From contig CM042685.1 of assembly GCA_023614405.1 (NCBI GenBank), forward strand, positions 248,001 to 312,000: a DNA stretch of 64,000 bases. Reading direction: 5' to 3'. Below the pieces are notes generated by a model. The model saw only the letters and a list, made by a program, of their open reading frames with translations. It was not told where the DNA came from and searched no databases. This DNA is from Avena insularis. Lineage: Eukaryota > Streptophyta > Magnoliopsida > Poales > Poaceae. Below, in pieces: positions 50,732 through 61,139 of the stretch; within the stretch, counting starts at the first letter, position 1, and each line of letters starts with the position of its first letter. The translations under genes were made by a program, and so were the position numbers.

Positions 50732-51364
50732 ATGGCTTCCACCATAGCACTAACCCCTAGGGAGGCAGAGACGCTTTGCGCCTCAAACTACCCCTGCCCG
50801 ACGGGCTACTATGTCCCTGTCGGTTGGATGCTGAGCGCCGGAGGCGTGCCGGTTCCTCCTATCCCTTTAGGTGTGGTGCGCCGGATGGACATCACGAACC
50901 ACTACTACTTCGAGCTCACGTCGGAGCAGCGGAAGAATCCCATATGGCATCCCGACTATTTCCCGACTTGGGAAGCCTTCTTCGTAGATCGGCGTGAGAG
51001 GGCGCTCGCCATTCACGAGGAGGGCGACCCTCCTCCTCCGAACTTCAACGAGGCCGGCCGTCGGCTGTGGTGGCACGGCCGGACTCTCCAGAGCGTCATG
51101 GCCTATGACACGGCAGCCGACTCTAACCCCGATTGTGCTACCCTCAAGTCCAACCCACTCATACTTAGCCTTCAAGGTTCAACTATGGTGACCCCGACGA
51201 CGACAGCGACGACGGCCGTGGCGAGTACGACGACTAAAGTGGCGAGTATTACAGGTGTAGGCAGGAGCATGACTGAATCACTCCAACATTGCAAAACAAT
51301 TTCGGACGATTATGGCTTAATCTGGGCCATGTATCTTAATTTTCAGTTCTTCTATGTAACTTAG
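50732..51364 (+). CDS. CACTA-internal hypothetical protein, likely frameshifted at its C-terminus
   Basis: The start is placed at the ATG 50732 (tttcccatggcttcc, good plant context) rather than an in-frame ATG 17 codons earlier, because it fits the leader length. The 210-residue product begins MASTIALTPREAETLCASNYPCP and has YYVPVGWMLSAGGVPVPPIPLG and EQRKNPIWHPDYFPTWEAFF. Codons are GC-rich, unlike the AT-rich surroundings. From about residue 140 the product turns into Thr/Ala repeats, while a neighbouring frame reads FNYGDPDDDSDDGRGEYDD and stop. A one-base indel around 51130-51180 therefore probably replaced an acidic tail. I recall similar proteins inside Triticeae CACTA elements, but no function is known to me. 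Confidence 0.6.
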   Translation: MASTIALTPREAETLCASNYPCPTGYYVPVGWMLSAGGVPVPPIPLGVVRRMDITNHYYFELTSEQRKNPIWHPDYFPTWEAFFVDRRERALAIHEEGDPPPPNFNEAGRRLWWHGRTLQSVMAYDTAADSNPDCATLKSNPLILSLQGSTMVTPTTTATTAVASTTTKVASITGVGRSMTESLQHCKTISDDYGLIWAMYLNFQFFYVT

Positions 51365-51416
51365 TGTTAGTTGCGTTATGTACTTTATTTCCAGTTCTAT
51401 CCTAATATAAGTTAAT

Positions 51417-51985
51417 TAATTTTTATTTTTAAATGGTTACATTAATTATTTTTAAAAACAGAAAATGGTTTTGAATTAGTTATTCAAATCCAAACACTTT
51501 TTATGTTTAAAGTTTTTCTAAATTCCAAATTAATATTAAAAATATATAAATTAATTCATTTTTAATTTTAAATGGTTACATTAATTATTTTTAAAAATAG
51601 AAAATGGTTTTGAATTAGTTATTCAAATCCAAACACTTTTTATGTTTAAAGTTTTTCTAAATTCCAAATTAATATTCAAAAAATATAAGTTAATTCATTT
51701 TTTATTTTAAATGGTTCATATTTTAAATGGTTACATTAATTATTTTTAAAAACAAAATGGTTTTGAATTAGTCATTCAAATCCAAACACTTTTTATGTTT
51801 AAAGTTTTTCTAAATTCCAAATTAATATTCATAAAATATAAGTTAATTTATTTTTAATTTTAAATGGTTTATAGTTTAAATGGTTACATTAATTATTTTT
51901 TAAAACAGAAAATAGTTTTGAATTAGCTATTCAAATTCAAACACTTTTTATGTTTAAAGTTTTTCTAAATTCCAAAGTAATTACC
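51417..51985. repeat. AT-rich tandem repeat, four ~140-155-bp copies
   Basis: The word atggttacattaatta recurs near 51433, 51572, 51727 and 51880. Each copy also holds tggttttgaatta, ttcaaatccaaacacttttt and tttaaagtttttctaaattc. Copies 3 and 4 have a small extra insert (catattttaaatgg or similar). Confidence 0.9.
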
Positions 51986-52074
51986 ATTTAAAAAATATTA
52001 GAAATTTAAACCCAAAATAAAAAATAAGGCGGGAACAGAGAGAAAATTCCTGAATTTTTTTAAAAACAGGGTCA

Positions 52075-52225
52075 TACGTCCCGGTTGGAGCCACCAACCG
52101 GGACTAAAGAACCCTGCCGTGTCCCTTGGGCTGATGCAAAAAAGGTGGAGTATACATCCCGGTTGGTTCCACCAACCGGGACGTATGAACCTTTAGTCCC
52201 GGTTGGTGGCACCAACGGGAACGTA
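52075..52225. repeat. CACTA subterminal-type repeats inside the giant element
   Basis: The words cccggttggagccacc, accaaccgggactaaag and cccggttggt occur in both orientations, three to four times. They match the repeats at the right end (58120-58280). Here they lie about 6 kb inside the element, just ahead of a TATA-like word. Confidence 0.8.
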
Positions 52226-52236
52226 TGGCCTCTCCC

Positions 52237-52244
52237 TTTATAAA
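52237..52244 (+). promoter_or_regulatory. Possible TATA box of the right-hand CACTA gene
   Basis: The word tttataaa follows the repeat cluster and precedes a CT-rich, GC-rich leader. It may be the promoter of the gene whose coding part starts at 54079, with a long leader intron. The link is by position. Confidence 0.4.
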
Positions 52245-54078
52245 CGATGCATGCCCGTTCCTCTCCTTCCCCTCCATTCTCTATAACCCCCGACGCGTAC
52301 ACAGAGCTGGGAGACGCCGCTGCCCCGATCCCCACGTCGCCGGCAGGCTGCTCCGTCCTTGCACGCCTGCCGTTGTCGTCAGCGCCGCCGCCTCCGCCCT
52401 CCATCTCCGTCCATCGCCGCGCCCTCCGCGCGCTTCCGTCCTTGTCTCCGGCCGCACGCGCGTGTCCAGCGTCGCCACCGCCACATGCGTCTCCAGCCGA
52501 CGTGTCTAGCGCTGCCCGCCGCCTCTCCCTCCTCCCCGACCGCCACAGCGCCTCCGTCTCCGTCCATCGCCACGCGCTCCATCCGCCTCCGTCGACCTAA
52601 GTCTCCGGCCGCGTCATCTCCAGCCGCCTCCATCGACCTCCGTCTCCGGTCACGTCGTCTCCGGCCGCCTCCGTCGACCTCCGTCTCTAGCCGCGTTGAT
52701 CGTCTCTGGCCGCCTCCCTCTCCTCCCCGACCGCCATAGCGCCGCCTGCGCCGACCGCCGCCGCCGGTACCGTGCACACTCGCGCGCGCGCGCCCCTTTC
52801 CTTTTAGGTTTTGTTTTAAGAAATCCTTCCCTTTTAGGTGTGTATATATGCATGTATGTAGATTGATCATATAAAATTTGTGCAAATTTGTAAAATTCAT
52901 ATACAATTTAATATTGATCATAAAAATACATGTGATATATCCCTGGATTCAAAATAATGTGTAGAATATTATCATGCAATAAAATTCGTACTTTGACCAA
53001 TGTATATTCTCTGACATATTTAAATCTATTATATGGTAAATAATTCATAGGAAAATATCCACAACTTCAAAATTGGAAAATTTGGTGTCTATGGATTCAG
53101 AAAATTGTAATCTATGTCACTGTAGCATTAGTTAATTTTGTTACAGTATAAAATAATTACCTATTATTAAATCCACCAACCGGGACAAAAGGCCCGAGCT
53201 CTCCGCCACCCGCGTGCCCCATCCGCCACCACCGCCGCGTCCGTCCGCGCGTGCCCCGGCTACTTTTCCCCCTCGCGCGTGACCTCAATCGCCTGGATCG
53301 GAAGCTCTGGCCGCCGTATGTCTCCGTCTATTCTGGCATCTCCCGAGCTCCCCCGGCCTCGCCACCACCTCTGTCGTGTTCCTGGTGAGCTGCTGATCCT
53401 CATATTGCCCTCCGTTCTCTCCCTCTCCTCCTGTATTGTTCTCCCCGTGTGTGCTCGACGGAGGAGACGCTTCGGTGACCAAGAAGGAGCGGCGCCGCCA
53501 CTATCTTGCTCCCTGCATCGCCCTCTCTCTAACGCGCCCATCCACAGGCGTCTGTCTGGCTCGATGGATCCATGCTCGACCTGTGAGCATCACCATTGAT
53601 GACATCAGCATGATGTCATGCTGGTGTCATATTTCCCTTTTATTTTCTTTTAATTATTTCTGTAATTAATAAAATGTATGACAGGTGGGCCCTGCCTTTC
53701 AAGATTTTAATATTTTTTGTAAATGTTTTCTGAAATTAATAAAAGTCTGAAATGTGGGCCCAAGTTGTAAATTATTTTAAATATTCCAAAATGATTTAAA
53801 ATGAATTAAAACTCGAGAAATTCATAACTAATTCATTTTAAATTAGAAAAATACAAATAATATACCAAAATGTTTAGAAAAATGAAACCTATCTTACTAA
53901 GCTATAATCATACATTGTTAACCAACTTTTATGGCAAGTTTAATTAGAAGAACCAATTGAACCCCACATGTATATATATTAGGGTTTCTCCGAATTAGGG
54001 TTTATATCTCTCAACACCGTACCTAACATTCTCCCTTAGCCGCTCTGACTTATCCGTTTTTCCAACTATGCAGAAAAT
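52245..54078 (+). other. GC-rich leader and intron-like region of the right-hand CACTA gene
   Basis: 52260-52800 is very rich in CCG/TCC words (ccgcctccgtcgacctccgt and similar), giving long Ser/Pro/Arg-rich frames on both strands by composition. 52800-53160 is AT-rich. 53165-53600 is again GC-rich and starts with ccaaccgggacaaaagg. 53640-54060 is AT-rich and ends in a splice acceptor-like ctatgcag at 54066-54073. I see no supported protein here. Confidence 0.45.
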
Positions 54079-57000
54079 ATGGACCCACACGATAGAGACG
54101 AAGAAAAGGAAGAGTTGATCCAAGGTGTGATCCGCGGGGAAGAAAATTTAGATGTATCGACGTTTCTGAACAACTCCGGTGAGGGTGATCCTCTTTTTGC
54201 CATAAGAGACGACTTGTTTGAGGTTGAAGGTGATGCCTTCCGCGAGGGAGAAGGCGATGCCTTGTGAGATCGAAAAGACAATCGCTCCGGCGAGGTGCAT
54301 GTAATATAATTAATTCATTAATTAATCATCTGCTATCTATATAGAAATAGTAACGATGATCTTTCTTCTTTTAGCCCTCTAGATCGAAGAAATCTACTGA
54401 AAAGAGCGGACGAGGCCCAACCAAAAAGTTGTAAGACCATGAGAGGTTCAAGATCGAAGATATCGATGAAGACGGCAAACCGATTGCTCCCGAAGTTGTC
54501 GCAAACAAATTTGTGGCACAATGCGGAGTAATCGTTAGGTACTTCATCCCGATCACCGTTCAAAATTGGAATAGGCCTGCTAATGCGGAAGAAGAGGGAA
54601 TGTCTTTATTTCTCCCTACCATGGCCAAAGATTTACAGTGTAAGAGGCTCATGGTTAATTTCAAACTACCGAAGATAGAGCCGGATCCAAATGCGGAGGA
54701 TCCAGTTGCGGACGCCTTAGAACATGCGCGGGCCATGTAGGCTAAGGTCGGAGAGTGGGCTATGAAGAAGATGGCCCAGTGTTTCCAAATGGAAGAAAAG
54801 ATTGCACCTTGACTATGTCGTGAAAGAGAAGACTCCAGATTTCAAGAAGATTCAGTTTGAGAAGATAAAACCATTCTGGGCTGAAATTGTGAATTACAAG
54901 ACATCAGAAAAAGCTAAGAAAATGTCTGCAACGAATAAGCTGAATGCTGCTAACAAGAAGGATCACCATACTATGGGGCAAGGTTGCTACTGGGCTGGCA
55001 TTCCTAAGTGGGAGAAACTTGAGGATGAACTCCGTGCTAAAAAGATCATCCCTGAGACAGACGATTGGATCGAACGTGCAAGGAATTGTTTTTATGGGTA
55101 TGGGGGCACGTTGGACTCGGAAGGGATGTGTATATATAACATACGACATAAAGAAGACCCCTTTCCAATCGAGAAGATGAGAAAAGCAGTAAAGGCTGTT
55201 AAAGATGGGGACTTCATTCCCGATAGAGAGAATGATGAGCTTACACTCGCCCTTGGAAATAAGGAACATGATGGACGAACACGTGCACAAGCGGATCCAA
55301 ACCATGGAGGACTGGGTTTCCCGAAGAGAGGAAGAAATATCCTGATAGAAGCCATCAGAGGAGAAAGGACAAGGCAGAAGTTGAAGCAGATATTCAAAAA
55401 GAGCGAATGCGTATAATTGAAGAACGAATAAAGCAACAACAAGATGAAATTAATGCACTTAAAGAGCAAAGTACTACCGGCCCATCTCAGCAGCACATGG
55501 TGGTAGAACCTGCATTCGATACTACCGGCCTATCGAATAATCGAAAAAGCAGTGTGGCTTCCACCAAGGTCCCGGGTGATGACAATGACGATGATGATGG
55601 TGCACCGACGATGGCTCCTGTTGGCTACCCAGTGGATGATATCACACAGATGACACACTGCGAGCTACATGTCAACGTTGTGAACATATCAATGAAGGTG
55701 GCGGTCGGCTATGCCTTACCAATTGAACCCACACCAACTTACCACTGTCGTCCGGTTCCACAGGGCTACGCTGTTGTCGGGGTGGATGAAATCATGCCCA
55801 CCTTTGACGTTTTAAAGCTTGACTACCCTGCAGGTGAAGGGGATGGGACTGAACTGGGAGAAGCAATAAACGTCACCATGCTATGGCCAACGGAATGTAT
55901 CGTGCTTCGAAATCACACGCTAAGGCCATCTTCACCGCCGCCTCAACCGTCTCCAGCGAGGTTGTCGCCGCCGCGGCAGCCGTCTTCGTCGCCTCACCCG
56001 GCTCCGTCACCTCACCTGTTTCCGTCGCCTCACCAATCTCCGGCGCAGCCATTGCTGCGGCAGCCATCGCCGGCGCCTCAGGATAAAAAGTGTAAGCGTA
56101 ACACCGCTACTCTGCATCGTGGTAAGCGATCACCGAAACATAAACAAGAGCCTCTTCCAAAAGTACCAAAGGTTCCTCCCAAGAGAGATTATGACCGTAC
56201 TGAAGAGGAGACTACGGCTATCGTTGATGCGGAAACAACAGCGTTTTTAAGCTAATTTGGCGAAAGAGCGAGTTCCCACACCAAAGAAGAAAAAGCTCGA
56301 GTGTTCAAAATGCTAAAGACTCTTCATCAACCCGAGCCAAAGCTGTCATCAGACTATGAGCGTTCTATTCTCAATTCACATGCGGCACAACAAGCCTCAA
56401 AGCGAAGTACTGATGCAAGCGAGAAATCTGTTGCCCAGATCGGAGAACAAGCAAAACAGTCTTGCGCCCCTCTCAAGGTGTTTTCCCATACCAATGTGGG
56501 GTCGAGCAAATATGCGGCCAGAGAGCGGTATGATCCAGAGGTAGTTGCACAATACGGAGAAGCTGCCGCTGCTCAAGGTATGAGTATTTCCCAGTACTTA
56601 TCCCAGTTAGAGTACTTCCCCGTGTGTGAAGTAGCATACAAATACTAGTACGACAAACCTCTCGTCAAACCTGAGGAGGTAAATAATCTTCCAACAAAAA
56701 TGCGAAAATTGCATAACTGGTACATGCATGCCACAATGGCCAGGGCTAAATGGATAGTGCTGAGGGTTACAAAAAAGCATTATGGGAAAGAAATAGATGA
56801 CATGATATCCATTTAATTTGATGAACTATTTCAATTATTCAATCAAGACGCCTTGGACAAATCGATCATCAGTGCCTATTGTCTGTAAGTAATATTCTGT
56901 AATTAATTTAGTCTCTAGCTATCTCACCTCGTTTATTGCATGTATATAATCATACTATAATATGCAGAATGAAGATTCTCGAATGCAGCAGATGAAAAAT

Positions 57001-57715
57001 CTATGACATTGGGTTTATTGACCCATATTGGGTTCATCAAGCTAATCTCAAAACAAACCCCCAGGTTACGGAGGATAATATCCTACACGCGTTAAGGTTT
57101 CAAGAAACCAGAAGGGAAATACTATTTCCTTACAACTTCGAGTGAGTGTTATTGTCTTGTATACACTTTCTATTTTGCTTACTCGATGTTAAGTATATAA
57201 CTGATTAGTTATGCATGCGTAGCTTCCACTATATTCTGTTAATCATTCAACTTGACAAAGGGTGTGTACTAGTCATGGACTCGATACATAAACCCCTTGA
57301 GCAGTGGAAGGATATGCAGATGCTTCTCCAGCGGTAATTCTAATCATTACAACACTATATCGGCAACGTTCGTGAATTTTATGATATCAAGTAATTAATA
57401 ACTTATTTTATTCGTTTTCTTTGCCGGTCAGCGCTTGGAAACGGTTCACCAACAAGGCTAGGGGTGTTTGGAAAGAGTAGCTTACATTTCAACCACTAGA
57501 TGTAAGCACCACTAGCTATATCCGCGCATCTCTTTGATTCTAGTTTTGATACCGTTATTATCATGCTTGATTATTTTTTTGATTGAACTCTGTTTTCGTA
57601 AAGTGCCTGACGCAGGGACCAGGGAACAATTTATGTGGATATTATGTTTGCGAGTTCATCCGTCAGACGTGCTGTGAGAAGGGCAGAAATTTAGAGCAAA
57701 TCCACGTACGTAAAC
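54079..57715 (+). pseudogene. CACTA second gene: Transposase_24-like, DUF8039-like and Ulp1-like peptidase regions
   Basis: The first coding exon starts at ATG 54079 after an acceptor-like cag. It holds ELIQGVIRGEENLDVSTFLN. A second segment (54375-54740) holds RGPTKKL, KIEDIDEDGKPIAPEVVANKFVAQCGVIVRYFIPI. The next (54802-55416) holds CYWAGIPKWEKLEDELRAKKIIPETDDWIERARNCFYGYGG and ENDELTLALGNKEHDGRTR, typical of the Ptta/En/Spm Transposase_24 family. A frameshift near 55370 leads into a coiled-coil stretch and a DUF8039-like part (55407-56255: GYAVVGVDEIMPTFDVLKLDYP) with a Pro/Ser-rich tail. Later exons (56301-57715), with donors near 56886, 57140, 57333, 57500, encode FHYILLIIQLDKGCVLVMDS and NLCGYYVCEFIR, the His, Asp and Cys regions of a C48/Ulp1 cysteine peptidase. 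In-frame stops (54738, 56646, 56815 and others) show decay. Confidence 0.85.
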
Positions 57716-57984
57716 AATTTCTATAGTTTTTAAGTACCATCAAATTGTGTGATGTTTCATTCATATAGGTTGACTCCTTTTTTAAATCCAAAAGGAGAAT
57801 ACTATTCGGGTGTGTATAAACAATAGGGATTGTACAAAGAGCTTATTTTGTATGTAGTGCATGAACTCGATCCATGTATCGAATGTAATAGGTTCAACAC
57901 TTGGATCTATATTGTCATGATGATCTTATGTAATATAATGGTTCCTTCATTGATGAGTGCAAAACACTAAATAAACAATAAAAC
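57716..57984. other. 3' region of the right-hand CACTA gene
   Basis: AT-rich non-coding sequence between the Ulp1-like exon and the right subterminal repeats. It probably contains the last exon remnants and 3' UTR; no motif is clear. Confidence 0.35.
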
Positions 57985-58306
57985 AACATAAATGAATTCT
58001 CTGCCGTGCCACAAAAAGTGGCCAAAATGCTGTCGCGGCAACAAAAGTTGCCAAAATGAATTCTCTGCCGCGGCAGTGAAATGTGTCAAATCTCTGCCAC
58101 GGCAGAGGGTTATTTGTCCCGGTTCGTGTTACGAACGACGGATCTCTACCCTCGCCTACATCACGCGTGCCACGCCCTTTTGTCCCGGTTGGTGGGGCAA
58201 CCGGGACTAAAGGTTGGGGCTTTAGTCCCGGTTGCCCCGTCCCGGTTGGGGAACCGGGACTAAAGCCCCTTACCAATCGGGACACATGGGGTTGTTTACA
58301 CTAGTG
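57985..58306. repeat. Right subterminal repeats and terminus of the giant CACTA
   Basis: ctgccgcggcag, ctgccacggcag and related inverted words at 58000-58105 are followed by cccggttggtggg, aaccgggactaaagg, ctttagtcccggttg and aaccgggactaaagc up to 58270. The element ends acactagtg at 58306, followed by the TSD tgt. Confidence 0.88.
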
Positions 58307-58573
58307 TGTGTAAGTGGAGGACCAGGTGGATCCATATCTCCAAGCTCAGAGACCTAAGCGGAGCTGGCTGGAACGTGAAGACATGCACCATCATCTTGGA
58401 GGACGCCCAATACAGGGGACACATCGGTATTAACTAATTTCAATAAAATCCCTACGAGTCCCTTGTGTAACCTCACTAACCTCCTTGCAATTCCATGTAT
58501 CAGGATCACCCCAAGGATGCCAATTATATGAACAAGCCTGTCGCCAGCTATATGCAGATGGAGACAATAGCTA
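58307..58573 (+). pseudogene. Myb/SANT-like domain protein pseudogene, 3' part
   Basis: Directly after the TSD the frame continues the 5' part with KWRTRWIHISKLRDLSGAGWN and CTIILEDAQYRGH to a possible gt donor at about 58425. An acceptor (tgtatcag, about 58503) leads into DHPKDANYMNKPVASYMQMETIAM, the next block of this family. The sequence then becomes AT-rich and the frame is lost. Together with 10992-11369 it is one gene split by the giant CACTA. The Cys codon tgt at the junction stands where the family has Arg, a change that fits CpG decay. Confidence 0.85.
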
Positions 58574-58639
58574 TGTTTAAATATATTAATTAGGAAACTC
58601 AAATATAAAGGCAAGCAAATGATCTTACAAATGCAAGAT

Positions 58640-59262
58640 TTCACAACTGAACTAAAAGTAGGGCCTTATACTCGCCCCGGACGCAAAATAATTTCAAGGA
58701 CGGATTAAGCGAGCCAAGTAGGATAGACAAATTATTTATTTGTGCATCTCACAAGTCTCGCTCACACCACCCTTGAGATCACATCTTACTATTTTTAATC
58801 ATCGGCCATATGGCAGTAGAAAACCATAATCAATTCAAAACATATTAGTATGAAAATCAACCTCAAAGTAGGACCTCATACTCGTATTAAATGCAAAATA
58901 ATTTCAGGGACGGTGTAAGCGACATAAGTAGGATATATGAATTATTTATTTGTACATCTCACAAGACTCGCTCACACCACCCCCAAGATCACATCCTACC
59001 ATTTTTAATCATCGGCCATATGGAAGTACAAACCATAATCTATTCAAATCATATTCATATGAAAATCAACCTAAAAGTTGGGCCTCATACTTTTATTGGA
59101 CGCAAAATAATTTCAGGGACGGCGTAAGCGAGCTAAGTAGGATGCATAAATTATTTATGTGTGCATCTCATAAGGCTCGCTCACACCACCTCCGAGATTG
59201 CATCCTACCATTTTTAATCATCGTCCATATGGAAGTAGAAAACCAAAATCAATCTAAATTCA
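58640..59262. repeat. Three tandem ~208-bp copies
   Basis: The landmarks aaaagtagggcctt (and variants), ggacgcaaaataatttca, gtaagcga, aattatttat, ctcgctcacaccacc, tttttaatcatcg and ccatatgg recur near 58650, 58860 and 59067. Similarity among copies is high but not perfect. No coding potential is evident. The repeat lies in the 3' part of the Myb/SANT-like locus. Confidence 0.88.
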
Positions 59263-59508
59263 TCTAGATATTGTACCCCTACAATTATCTAAATTTGCTA
59301 TATATCTAAAATTATTTAGATTTCTACCCCTACAATAAAATCACCTAAAATCAATAAACTAAATACACTAATTAAGAGAGGGGAGGGAGTTTACCTGTGG
59401 CGATGCGTGGTCAGGGGAGGTGCAGGTCAGCGGAGAGGACGAGGTCGCCGCAGGTCCGGTGGATCCGTCACTGTGTGGACCGTTGTGGCGCGGGATGGGC
59501 CGGCGGCG
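59263..59508. other. Unassigned stretch before the Gypsy LTR
   Basis: AT-rich to 59370, then GC-rich (ggtggatccgtcac, gggccggcggcg). Nothing recognisable is seen. A minus-strand exon ending at the gtaaac near 59392 is possible but has no family support. Confidence 0.35.
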
Positions 59509-61024
59509 TGATACGTCCATTTTGCATCACTATTTTATATCATAATTTACTATTATTCATTGATATATTTCATATTTATAGATGATACTTATGCTATTTC
59601 ATCTATTTTGCATGTTTGATGATTCTTGAAGAATTAACTGCCGGAGTTAGAATTCTGCTGGAAAAAGCGATGTTTAGATGCAATATTTCTGAAGATCAGA
59701 CAATCCTAGAAAATATACGAAAATTCCTATTTTTCCAGAAGATGAAGATAGCCATAAGATGGAGTGGAGATGGGCCATAGGGGGCCCACACCACCCCTAG
59801 GCGCGAGTCCCCGCTGGGCCGCGCGACCAGGTGGTGTGGTCACCCTGGTCCACCTCTGGTGCCGCCCTCTCGTGTATATCTACCCCCCCCCCCCGAAAAC
59901 CTAAGACTCGGGGAGCCATCACAGAAATATTCCACCGCCTCTGCGGGGAGGAAAACTACAGAGAGAGAAAGAGCTCTCCGGCAAGGAGAAATCTGCCGGG
60001 GAAATTCCTTCCCGAAGAGGGGAGATCATCGCCATCGACACCGTCATCGAGATAGGCTTCATCGGGATCATCATCATCATCATCCTAATCATCATCACCA
60101 CCAGTACCATCACCACCATGCCATACCGCTGTAACAATTGGGTTGAATCTTGTGTAGTTCATAGGGGAAACTTTCCCGGTGTTGATTACTTGTTGTAGTT
60201 GATGCTATTGAGTGAAACCATTGTATTATTGTTCATGTTCAGATAGTTACTTATCATTATTTCATCTCTGATCTTGATCCATATGATGTCTCATGATTAG
60301 TTCATTTAGTTCTTGAGGACATGGGAGAAGTCATGTTGTTAGTAGTGGAATTATGTTGAGAAATATTTAATGGTTTGATATTTAAGTTGTGGTGCTATTA
60401 TTCTAGTGGTGTCATGCGAACGTCGACTACATGATACTTCATATTTATGGGCCTAGTAGAATGCATTGTGTATTTGGCTACTAATTGTGGGGTTGCCGGA
60501 GTGACAGAAACCTAAGCCCCCGTTAGGAAATCGTTGCATAAGGGAGTGTAGGATCTCAGAGTTTAATGTTGTGGTTAGGTTTTTATCTGAATTACTTTCT
60601 TATAGTTGTGGATGCTTGCAAGGAGTTTAAAGTATGTATTAGTCCAAGTTGGGGTAGTACATTAGCGTAGGTTCGCCCACATAACACTTATCCAACCAAA
60701 GAAGATTAATCAACTATATGAAGCAGAAGCACTTGACAATATTCCCATGTGTCCTCGAGAACGTTTGGTCATCTTAAGTAATACAACCGGCTTGTACTTT
60801 GCCGAATAGAGGATTAGTCCACTTGCTGCAATTATTATTATTGTCTTTTATTTACTCGCACTTTATTTATCTGTATTACCAAAAAACCCTAAAAATCCGT
60901 TTGCTGGTATTTACAGTGAATCCTTGATCCAAACTGCTTGTCAACACCTTCTGGCCCTCGTTGGGTTCGGCACTCTTATTTATCGAAAGTACTATGATAC
61001 ACCACCTATAATTGTGGGTCATCA
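59509..61024 (+). repeat. 5' LTR of the Gypsy element
   Basis: It begins tgatacgtccattttgcatc and ends ggtcatca, so the TG/CA ends are present with the short inverted TGAT/ATCA. A poly-C run of about 14 bases lies at 59884-59898, and a catcatcatc microsatellite at about 60067-60085. About 1516 bp. Confidence 0.85.
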
Positions 61025-61035
61025 ACAATATTTTC

Positions 61036-61053
61036 TGGCGCTGTTTCCGGGCA
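61036..61053 (+). other. Primer-binding site of the Gypsy element
   Basis: The bases tggcgctgtttccgggca differ at a few positions from the tRNA-Asp-type PBS of Athila elements as I know it (tggcgccgttgccgggga). It begins 11 bases after the LTR end. Confidence 0.8.
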
Positions 61054-61139
61054 GTGTAGCGCTATTGAAGAGTGGAAATTGGTAAAGGAAACTCTACTAT
61101 GAGTATTGTTTTTATTTCTGTCTATTATTTTATTTCATT

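Larger units (their letters stand above)
11370..58306 (+). mobile_element. Giant CACTA (En/Spm) element or CACTA composite, ~46.9 kb
   Basis: The left end is cactagtagaaaaagag and the right end, read inward, is cactagtgtaaacaac. The TSD tgt flanks both (11367-11369, 58307-58309). Removing the insertion and one TSD joins the Myb/SANT-like frame exactly (N-H-L-C-K-W-R), which is strong evidence that both ends belong to one insertion event. Both ends carry CCGGGACTAAAG-type subterminal repeats. Inside are a TNP2 transposase at the left, a ~660-bp tandem array, a second gene with Transposase_24 and Ulp1-like parts at the right, and later insertions (CACTA-3 and a Copia element). Without the Copia the element would still be about 38 kb. 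The terminal inverted match is short (7 bases plus scattered matches), so a composite of two related elements remains possible. Confidence 0.85.

Noticed and set aside
52245..52921. Long Arg/Gly-rich and Ser/Pro-rich frames on both strands
   Set aside because: They follow from CCG/TCC-rich composition. No motif is seen and the opposite strand is equally open.
55873..56086. Ala/Val-rich frames opposite the Pro-rich part of the DUF8039-like protein
   Set aside because: They are shadow frames of the cctcaccg-type repeats in the real coding frame.
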